Shown: one piece after another, positions 12,325-20,932 of the stretch | How the letters are laid out: each line of letters starts with the position of its first letter | How positions within the stretch are numbered: the first letter of the stretch is position 1 | From: Rodentolepis nana | Lineage: Eukaryota > Platyhelminthes > Cestoda > Cyclophyllidea > Hymenolepididae | NCBI GenBank assembly: GCA_900617975.1 | Contig: UZAE01000591.1 | Span: forward strand, 1 to 20,932 | Direction: 5' to 3' | DNA: 20,932 nucleotides | The notes under the pieces: generated by a model | The model's database searches: none | Seen by the model: the letters and a program-made list of their open reading frames with translations, nothing else | What the model was told of the DNA's origin: nothing | Translations under genes and position numbers: made by a program

Positions 12325-15300
12325 TCACATGTCAAGGTCTTCTAATGGGTTTCTTACAGAGCCTTGTTCGCCGGTTTTTTTGGAATTCAAGAGCGCCTTT
12401 ATAGTTGTCATTGTTTCCATCGTGGACTAAAGAGAATAATGTGTGATGGGTGTGAATTAAAGCAAATAATGGGAGAGTTAATTATTAAGCAATCTAAGAG
12501 GGAAATCTGCGATGTGGCAGGGCTATGATTTACCTGGTCTAAGTCCTTCTTCCCAAAGATATTCCACAGTAATTCATCCTTTTGACTAGTTACCGCTTCC
12601 TCTGTTGGTCCTGAATTATTCAGTGTGGATAATAGCTTCTCATCCTCGAGCAAAATCTCTTCTAAATTTGTAGGACTGTCTCCATTATTTGGTAGCGATT
12701 CATGTTGCAATATCATTCGTTCCATCTGAGCTTGGAGGTTAGTAACTTCGGCTAGTGTCGTATCTATGGTGATTTCATCAATGAGCCTAATTTAGAAATA
12801 ATGTTTGAATAACCTCCCTTTTAGCTATACTAACAATAAGCAAATTAGCAGTTTCTGTTACTCACGTAGGAATTTTCGTAGATGAAGCGGACTCTGTTTG
12901 ATGTAAATAATTGAGAGATCATTTAATTTTAGATAAAACAAGTACAATCGTTGTTCAACGTATTAACATATTAACAAAACAGAATTAGAAAGGGAAGTAA
13001 GCCTACCAATTGTTTCATCCTCACACTGCAATATAATAAGAAGTGGTAGTGTGTAAAAGTTCATTTATCATAAAAAGTACTTTTTCGATTTATATTTGTC
13101 AAAGACTGTCCTTAGCTCTATGTGGATTACCATCCATTTTAAGGAACACGACTTGGCTAAGTTAGACATATTCAGGCTGAGCTCTTAGTTATATATCTCT
13201 CGCTCTCTCTCTAAATTTGCTGACGATAATAGTAAGTGGATTAGTCTTATCGCAAACGTTAATGTTGCGTAAGTTATACTACTGCCCTTCTCTTCTGTCT
13301 GCTCATGGCTATGAAAAAAAATTAAACTGAATCAAAGTGACATGATCAACAGATAAATCAACCGGCCGACAAGGCCCTGAATATGATGGGCAACACCCCT
13401 TGAATGAATCTGGACGAGTCAATCTAGGAAGCATTTACAGCAGGACATTGCAAAGTAGACCATATTCCATTTGGGAATATAAACAACTCCAGGTTTGCCT
13501 TGTTCGAGCAAAGTATAATTCTCGAAGCTCTGACCCCTTTACCTGCATCTTTTTTGAACCTTAAGCCATCATTATTAGCAGTAATTGAAGCTCTTGTTGA
13601 GAGTCACTTTTGGATGCTTTCACAGAATCAAAACTTACAATCTTTTTTCCCAGTGTACCACGGAAAATAATGTTAATACAACTATTCAGAAAAGAAAGAC
13701 TAAATTTCTTTCGGTATTCAAACATAACAAACATATCCAAATGTTTTAGAACCATCTCTCGATTCAATAATGGCATTTAAGACAGATCATATCTGTTTAT
13801 AACATTCAACGCTATATAATAGGTTTAGTGCCTTGACCTAAAAAAATACAGACGGACCGATAATGCGGGGTTTAACCTTTTAGCAAGACACGTTGACGTC
13901 TCTAAATAGTCCTCTATTCCTCTCCTCTCCCCCCCCCCCCCCCCCCCCCCCCCCCACCCTCCCTCCTCATTTCCTGTCTTAGTTATCTGCCCTTAACTAG
14001 TGGAAGAAACAAATAAATCGAGACGACGGAATTAGCCACGAATTCAAATCTCAACCGACAAGCACAATCTCGCCCCGGAGGAGGAGTGAATATTAGGACA
14101 TCACGAGATGAATATTTTCTCTTTTGGGAATATGGACAATTTAAGACTTATGACTTTAAGTAATGCGTGACTATTTCCTATTGAACCCCTCCTCTGTCGC
14201 TAAATTTAACGACCTCATTCTCTGTAGCCCTTATTTTCGAAGAGTTTAATTATAAAATTTGTTTTAAATTACAATCCAAAAAATCAATAACATTGTGATT
14301 AGCATAAGAAGACCACATGCATATAATAATAATAATAATGATAACATGCTTTTTAACATAATTGGTTCAGGAATTTCTATTATACTAGCAAAGACTGAGA
14401 TTTCAGAGGCTCTTATTTACCCGTTTACCGCCAGTGAGGAGACGAGATCTAGGTCTATGCTTTAACAACCCAAGATAATAGGCTGGAAGACCTTTGTCTC
14501 ATATATAATTGAAATTTTTCGGAATACAAGAGCTGAAAAACATCTAAAGATAAATATTTTTCTCTCGTTAATTGCCCAAAACTCAGAAGCAAACTAAACT
14601 GATAATTTAACATTTCTATATTAGAGCAAATCCAAAGGTTTCAGAGCAGAAACGACAAAATACAAAACAAGTAGGCTATCGATATATTACTTTAACATAC
14701 TTTTGGCCATGCACGTGTAGAAGACCCATCATAAGGCTGTATTAAGAACAGGAAACTTCGCAATGACTTACATCAATATTTTCACCATAATCTTCAATTT
14801 CTTTGTCATCAACGGTCACGTCGCCTTCCTTAGAAGACTCAGACTGTGTTGTTAGCTCTTGTTCAGAGTTTTCTCCGGCATTCCCGCCATCTGATTCGGT
14901 TGGACTCGAATTCTAAGCAAATTATAGAAACGAATATCTCAAAGCTTTTTGCACAATGAGCATCCAACGTTTTCCTTACTCTATCAAAGGATGACTCGAG
15001 ACTTTGGCTTCGTCGATCGTTCTTACTATCCATTGACGTGGAAAATTCAGTGCGCTCCAATTTCTCATTATCTCCTAAATCGTCGTTACCATTCGGAGAT
15101 GTAAAATGATCAGTATCCATTGTTGCCATCATGTTAGAATTTGTGCATGTTGCATCTTGTGATTTACTTTGACTCCTTTCTGAAAGCTTATTGGATCTCG
15201 ATTTGCGTGTGGGTGGTGATTGGCTGCGGTTTGCTCGACGGTAACTGGTTGTAACGGAATTGATGGCCTATTGAGCAAGTAAATGCGGGTTGGTTTAATG

Positions 15301-18300
15301 AATTTTACATTAACCAATAGGCTCAAAGTGCTCTCGTAATTACCTCATCTATATAGCGATTTGTTTCTCGTAGAAGATTCATCTCTGTATTTTTCATTAG
15401 TTCGGCCTTTGGTATTCGCTGAGTGTAGATATTCTGTAATTCAAGCAATTTAGTTTTCTCCTATAGCATAAAACCATTGTTTCATCATCAACTTCTTGCT
15501 ATACTTAACTATTCCAAATTTCACAAAAATATGCCTTGATCTCACTACATCACTAATACCCATGTGTCCATAAACGTTATTTCCATTATACTTACTTAAT
15601 ACCATTCGATATTCAGCATTTCACATAGAAACTCTTAAGCTATGGTGTAATTTATTTATTTGTTGGAGTTTACCTGTAGATTTCTTTCAGTCTTTTCCAG
15701 TTTGGTCTGAAGGTCGGTACAACTTTTGCGCAACTTTCGAATCTGTTCGTTGGCTAAGTTTTGTTCAGTTCTGAGCTTCCGCTCCATCGCGTCTACTTTT
15801 CTCTGCAAATCCTGGAAGAATAAACAAAGAACTTACTCAAGGTTATGAATTTCTTCTAGTGGAACTCATTTTGACCGCCCTCACAGATGTAACCTCGGGT
15901 AGCTTCTAAAAAAGTCTATATTCATCTCCAAGCGATAAATGGAATTAAGATGTTGCGAGGTACGAATCGAGCTCTCATCAGATAACTTTTGTGCTCACAT
16001 CGCTAAGTTGATAAGTATCAAGATTTAAAATTCAGATAATATTCGATCAGAGGTTTGACGGAGTTCACTATCTTAACGTTAACTTGCCTGAGTCCTAAAC
16101 TTAAGACTGAACAATAAAAACTCAAAAGAGAAAAGGATTATCCATGCAAGAATTCGATACAAATTGAATTAGTGACAATTTGGTGACTTCGACTTTCCGT
16201 TTGCCTAGCTGTTGCATTAAATGACCTTCATATTTTACTGAAGCTTGGTCAGATGTTGTAGCAAACAGGATAGGTGTATCTCTTGGCTAATATGAGAAAG
16301 AAATGCTAGAAGCCAGGTTAGAAAACTCACCTTCGATTTTCGCCTCTCAATTTCCAGTTCATTTTTGAGTACTTCATTAGCCTTAGTTTGCTTTCTAGCT
16401 AACTTGCGAAAATTTTCAGAATCTCCTGGTGCATCACCAACTTCTCGCCTTTCACGAAGGCGCATTTCAGCATCAGTAGCTCTTTTTTCTGCTACTGCGG
16501 TGGCTTCACGTTGGCGATTTAAATGAAATTGAAGGGCACGAATCTCGTCATTCAATCTATTGATGAGTTCGGGCCTTTCTGATTCCTTGCCGACTGCCTG
16601 AAAAAAAGGACGCATGTAAGGTGCTCCACATTGACAATCGAATAGTGATAAGTTTTGCATTCTTTCCCACTCTTATTTTGTACCTATCACGATTATTTTT
16701 TTCTAATAAATCGTCAGAATCTAACCAGACTATTCATCTTGGTATGTGAAGATCAGGGATTTCTTGAACACGAAAGAGGAAGGTCTCCTAGATAACCTTA
16801 CTATTTTGTTGCCTATCTCATGGCCAGTTTAATCACTGGAATTAACTATTAAGATCACTATATGTACCAAGTGCGTATGGACCGTAGAGCTCTGATGTAA
16901 TGAATGTGCACTATAGCATTTATTACTGTATTTAGACTTTTTTGCTCCAATTAAGCAGTCGAGGCTCTCTACTTTAGTTGCATCAATTAAACAAATGAAT
17001 AAATTACGGTTGATAGAAGTGAATATATGTACTGCTATTCGTGCAGCTTAGACTTAAGTAAAGTGCATTTAATTGAATACTTAAACTAATATATTTTTAA
17101 CTGCCTTAGATACGCATTAGAACTATTCCTATTTAATTGCTAGTTCAATCATTTTCTCTTCAATTATCGCTTCCGCTTCATAGTACAATTTACAAATTCA
17201 TAATTTTGACGGGAATTTGCTTAACTCTCTCTCTTTGCTATTTGAAATCGTCCTAAACCAAGGCCTATCGATTGGTACTTGTAGAACTTGCGCAATCTTA
17301 TCCATAATTCGTCTCCACCCTAGCTAGTCTCACCATACAATTCCTCAACCACACAGACAACTAAGGCATAAAATGCAGTTCTCTAACCTTCTTCACTTGT
17401 CCGGTGTCAAAATAGTTCATCGCAACTTTCAGGATTAAAAAGTAGCTTGGCTGGATTTAGCACCAATTTACATTCCTTTATTTTGTTTTAAAATGCAAAC
17501 CGATTCATCTTCAACGTCATTTATTGTAGAAAATAAAATACAAAGTCAGACACACCCACCCCCCTCCCCCCACCCTTCTTAATTGCCATTATGGTCTTAG
17601 GAAGTAAGTAAACGGAGAGTTAGTGCTCATATGAAAAATGCGTTAGTGGCATAGTACTTTAATTCATAAAGATATCCAAAATTGTATGCAGTTCTCTAAC
17701 CCATTAATTGAGACAAAGAATGTTGGAATTCTCACCTTCGTGAGTCTGGCATTTTGCACTTTGCATTGTCTTTGCACAGTCTTTAACTCTCCTTGACATT
17801 CTTTGAGTTGACTCTTCAAATAGTGGTTTTCACTTCTCAATGAAGCTATTAGGTTCTGATTAACTTCCCAAGTATCACCTAAACCTAACTCAGATGACAA
17901 AGCCGGTTGAAACTTTCTTTGGCGCTCTCGTATCTGCTGACGATTTTTGAGAAATCCAGCAACATAGCCATGTGATTTAGGATACGGGTCGGGATTTTGA
18001 CGGTGGATCTTTTTTTGCGCTCGAAATGGTTCTGTTAAAGCAGGGAGTCGATATAAGGTGCAATGAGAATTTGGTGAACCTAAAAAAGCCATTACACAGG
18101 TAAATTAAAATACTGTAAAAGAGGAACGAACTAAATGAAAACACGGTTCAATTAAAATCGTGGTGAAGACGATCGAAAAGAAGTCAATCAGCAGATTATC
18201 ACCTCTGTACACTTAATCCAAATTTATTTATATCAAATGGCAGGCGTTTTAATGGTTATCATTAGCCCTTTAGTTGACTTCAGGCTTCAGAGAGAGGAGG

Positions 18301-19263
18301 AGGAACATCGAAGGGAAAAAAGTCGAGAGGGGGGGAAGAGAAGAGTGTTTCAAAGATGTAAAAGAGACAGACACAAAGGTAGAAAAAAGATGAGGTGATT
18401 ACTCTGGAAGTAGTCAAATATGACATATTGTGGGGTGATGGTAGATTGAAGACAGAAGTCAACTGCCGGTTAATAGACTTTTTGCCGTATGAGAATACGT
18501 TGCCCAGGGTGCACCACGTGGAGGTAAGTCTATCGCACACCCCCACTTAATCAAAATAGTTTGACTTCATGAGAAATTTCAATTATGCTACCTACGCAGG
18601 CGATTTGAACCTTTTATTTATCAAATAAAAGTTTAATCAGCTTTACAGTGGTCATGATACATATTAAATTTTCAAAAATATTAATAGTTTAAGACCGTAG
18701 ATAACTCAAAATAACTTTATTACTTAGGGAAGATCAATTTAATATTTGCATTTTAAAAATCTGTAACACGCATCTCTGCTGAGAATGCTAGGCCTGGATC
18801 CATTCATATTGGACATTCTCGCTTTCTCTTAACAATATTAACGAATGCCTACATGAACATTGAGGCTACAAGTGGAGTAAGTCTAAAAGGAACTAAATTT
18901 GACTACGCGTGTATATTGCAATAACCTTGCCAATGAATTGAAAATAATGCAAGACATATTAAGAAGATGTGCTACATAGAATGTGTAAGTTCGTATCATA
19001 CTGCTTCAAAGGCTTTTAAGCGCTAAAATTTGAAAACGGGCTTGAAACTGTCAATCAATGTAAGATTTGGAGTACTTGGAAGATCCCGTAAAATTTGGTG
19101 ATTCTCAAAAGCAATAAAGTTTTAACTAACTTAAACCTATATTGACTGAAATTACTTATTATGAAAACGACAAGAAGTGTTTGCAATACTTAGCGTTTAT
19201 GAACTTACAGGGGCTAGTATCGGATTCAAATGCATCATGAGAAGGTGCCTCTTCGTTCTCCAT
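12325..19263 (-). CDS. LCA5: Lebercilin-like ciliary coiled-coil protein, complete (11 exons, 583 aa)
   Basis: Lebercilin proteins sit at the basal body and axoneme of cilia and work with intraflagellar transport; human LCA5 loss causes retinal dystrophy. Minus-strand exons in order: 19263-19209, 18079-17736, 16597-16331, 15811-15674, 15460-15344, 15267-14980, 14912-14772, 13025-13007, 12893-12866, 12786-12534 and 12426-12325; 1752 nt in frame. A Lys/Arg-rich region (about 35-75) precedes a long coiled coil from about residue 90 to 290. Diagnostic pieces are SENHYLKSQLKE, ELKTVQRQ, NRLNDEIRALQFHLNRQRE, RKLRKSCTDLQTKLE and ELQNIYTQRIPK (about 276-286), the last like human NIYSNRLPK. After it come Ser/Arg-rich and acidic tails of low conservation. 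The start is the only ATG of exon 1 and directly follows CAG, so a spliced or trans-spliced leader may join there. The two micro-exons are proposals. LCA5 and LCA5L cannot be separated by eye. Confidence 0.88.
12866..12893 (-). other. Proposed 28-base micro-exon of the lebercilin-like gene
   Basis: Flanked by acceptor AAACAG and donor GTGAGT. It adds 1 base modulo 3, so with the 19-base exon upstream it carries the frame from exon 7 (phase 0) into the exon at 12786 (phase 2). An alternative without the 19-base exon uses the acceptor two bases later (26 bases), which is also in frame. Confidence 0.65.
13007..13025 (-). other. Proposed 19-base micro-exon of the lebercilin-like gene
   Basis: Flanked by acceptor ATTGCAG and donor GTAGGC. 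Joined to the 28-base exon it encodes an acidic CEDETIE stretch continuing the acidic end of exon 7. Confidence 0.5.
13026..14771 (-). other. Largest intron of the lebercilin-like gene
   Basis: 1746 bases, AT-rich. Holds the 27-base C run (13929-13955), a CT-rich run near 13196-13213 and an (AAT)n microsatellite near 14324-14339. A 71-codon minus-strand open stretch (13561-13776) looks like chance. Confidence 0.75.
13929..13955 (+). repeat. Homopolymer run of 27 C, followed by a pyrimidine tract
   Basis: Uninterrupted C27, then ACCCTCCCTCC. In the lebercilin-like transcript this is G27 flanked by G-triplets, a strong candidate for G-quadruplex structure. The true length may vary or be misread by sequencing. 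Confidence 0.9.
16598..17735 (-). other. Intron 2 of the lebercilin-like gene
   Basis: 1138 bases without recognised elements, apart from a C-rich interrupted tract at about 17551-17576 and a 15-base word (TGCAGTTCTCTAACC) that occurs twice, near 17375 and 17687. Confidence 0.75.
18080..19208 (-). other. Intron 1 of the lebercilin-like gene
   Basis: 1129 bases, from donor GTAAGT (19208) to acceptor TTTTTTAG (18080). Contains repeat copy 2 (18232-18545); the rest is AT-rich and shows no gene. Confidence 0.8.
18232..18545 (+). repeat. Dispersed repeat, copy 2
   Basis: Aligns end to end with 1-312. The palindrome pair and the GAG|GTAAGT donor (donor GT at 18524) are identical to copy 1. The C run at the end is only five bases against eleven in copy 1. 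It is antisense to the lebercilin-like gene, so its + strand donor would not be used in that transcript. The left flank is TATA-rich, with no obvious target duplication against the right flank. Confidence 0.88.
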
Positions 19264-20481
19264 CTGTTTAGAATCCCACAGTTGTTAACTTTGTGACGTA
19301 AATGGTTCAGACATTTTGGATTAACGATTTATTTAACAATATGTTAGGAATTTATCTAACACCAACAAAATATTTCGAAAAAAGAGTAACGATTGAAAAC
19401 ACAAATTCCATTAACAATACACTAAAATACGAACATTTTCAAAACTATTTCAATATTTAAAATACTGAATTTCTTAACATCTTCAAAATAATAGAAAAAA
19501 TTAGATATCAGAAAACGCGAAATTACGAACTATCGCGCATGCAATAAGTGGGCGGATAAGGGGTTTAGGACATCGTATCAATGTTCTTCAAAGCTCAATA
19601 TATCTCGCTAAAAAACATTATAAGAAACTATCGTGAAGAGTTTTCAAATATATAGGGGATCTTTTAATAGTTAGGAATAACAATATTCAATTAAGGTTGG
19701 AACTAGCAATAACTAGTATTTACAAAATTGCCCATTTTTCTGACCCAAATCATTATCCCAATGATAATTGATTTATTATTTAAAGATATCATTTTCCGAC
19801 CATATTAAAACCTCTAGTAGAAATCTGTCACATACTATCTCTCCTATTTTGAATGGGGGTATTTTATAGTTCAGCTCAGTTTAGCTTACTTTTAAAAAAG
19901 TGATTTCTTTAGAATCCATTCAACTTTTCATTAATTATTTTCGGTTCGCAATATGCGAAAATATGTAATTCAAAGAAATAACTATGAAACGGTTGAAACT
20001 CCTGAATATATAATTGATATGGATTTTTATCGACTTTGAAAATAATTACTAATATACCAGTCTTGAGATTATGCAACTGACTTAGGCATTATACGTATTC
20101 AGGTACTTCTTACACTAAATATCCCTTAAATGTAATTAAACTGGCGTTTCATTTTTTACTCAACATAAAATTTCAAAGCCTTTTGGTGCTGGATTTGTAA
20201 GAATTATTCTGTAAATCATATATCATTTTGCAGTCTTTATTTCATATTCAAGGTCTCATCAATCCGTCCTCAAAACTAACTTTATTCAGTGTCTGTGTCT
20301 AATTGTTCATTCAGTGACACAGCACCCTTCACTTCTTTATGATAATAATAAAAAAATGCCCATAAGTTCAATTGTGAAAAAGAAATGTATATTTAGAAAT
20401 GTTGGAAAAAAATAATAAGCTTCCAATCAATAAATATAACCACATCTTAGGCACTGTCTTCATAACATCATATGCATAAAA
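19264..20481. other. Upstream region of the lebercilin-like gene, no gene seen
   Basis: Very AT-rich with frequent stops on both strands. TGACGTAA (19294-19301), a CRE-like half-palindrome, lies about 30 bases upstream of the lebercilin ATG. I looked for a clear RFX X-box, common at ciliary genes, and did not find a convincing one by eye. Confidence 0.55.
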
Positions 20482-20542
20482 TCAGAGTTCGGAGAAAGTT
20501 TCCTCAACCCACTTGTCGATCACCAGCTTCAACCCTGGACTT
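20482..20542 (-). CDS. Possible last exon of an unidentified minus-strand gene
   Basis: Follows a good acceptor (TTGTTTTAG on the minus strand) and, when entered with two bases from an upstream exon, encodes SPGLKLVIDKWVEETFSEL before TGA at 20484-20482. The sequence looks protein-like and somewhat higher in GC than its surroundings. The other two phases stop within 13 codons. I do not recognise the family and found no upstream exon in 20543-20932, so the rest would lie beyond the window edge. AATAAA on the minus strand occurs about 240 bases further on (+ strand TTTATT at 20236). Confidence 0.4.
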
Positions 20543-20932
20543 CTAAAACAATGAAAAAGATATAATTGAACCTTAAAAAAGTGCTGTAGATAATCTTTTA
20601 ACATTCAGCAATAACTCAATAATAGATTAACTACGTACATATTTCAATGATCAAATAGATATGTTTAGAGATTGTCATGGATTTAACCGGAATGAAGAAT
20701 ATAGGAGAGTGGGCTCAATACTCATTCAGTGAATAGCTAAGGCACTGTAAGAATTGAATAATATGGGTATACCACCAGTGATTCCTCGTTTTCACACTAA
20801 TAAGGGCACAAAAATGCTCGATCCAATGATAATTGATAATTATAAAAGCAATTATAATTTAGCGAGTCAATTAAAGTTACTAACAAAAGAGGCATCACAT
20901 TCTACTCCAACAGGTTAATGAAATTTTGGCAT
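20543..20932. other. AT-rich window end, no gene seen
   Basis: Would be an intron if the 20482-20542 exon is real. Contains a 14-base word CAATGATAATTGAT (near 20825) also present near 19756, and a short hairpin-like AATTATA/TATAATT pair. Confidence 0.4.

Noticed and set aside
18280..18546. 88-codon minus-strand ORF across repeat copy 2
   Set aside because: It is the complement of the repeat; the homologous part of copy 1 does not keep the frame, and the sequence is low complexity.

Overview
The window reads as nuclear DNA of a flatworm, most likely a parasitic one and probably a tapeworm. The evidence is AT-rich sequence, genes cut by many introns of only 31-45 bases, a mariner-family transposon, and animal genes (PP2A catalytic subunit, Pol eta, TRAPPC8, lebercilin). 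The flatworm placement is an inference from intron style and gene content; the species is not determined. All exon models were built by hand from reading frames, splice sites and remembered protein families, with no alignment run.

Layout on the + strand. 1-1567 is the 3' part of a TRAPPC8-like gene (four exons), with a ~310-base dispersed repeat at the window edge. 1568-3076 is intergenic and holds a stop-broken but coding-like frame. 3077-5126 is a complete seven-exon DNA polymerase eta gene (605 aa). Convergent with it, 51 bases from stop to stop, is a small minus-strand gene at 5178-5712 that looks like a FAM210/DUF1279 membrane protein. It is visible only after removing mini-introns of 33 and 34 bases. 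About 300 bases further on, in divergent orientation, starts a complete PP2A catalytic subunit gene (6021-10953, six exons, 313 aa). Its last intron contains a 1297-base mariner element in antisense orientation with a frameshifted transposase.

11359-12260 is a spacer between converging gene ends. 12325-19263 on the minus strand is a complete lebercilin (LCA5)-like gene of 11 exons (583 aa), including two proposed micro-exons. Its first intron holds the second copy of the dispersed repeat and its largest intron holds a 27-base C run (G run in the transcript). 19264-20481 shows no gene. A possible last exon of another minus-strand gene lies at 20482-20542.

The genes are functionally unrelated (vesicle tethering, translesion DNA synthesis, a probable mitochondrial membrane protein, phosphatase, cilium), as expected of a eukaryotic chromosome. 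I see no operon-like logic and no clearly new system. The most unusual items are the repeat with overlapping palindromes and a consensus splice donor, the hidden antisense gene, the duplicated FF motif in Pol eta, and the state of decay of the mariner.
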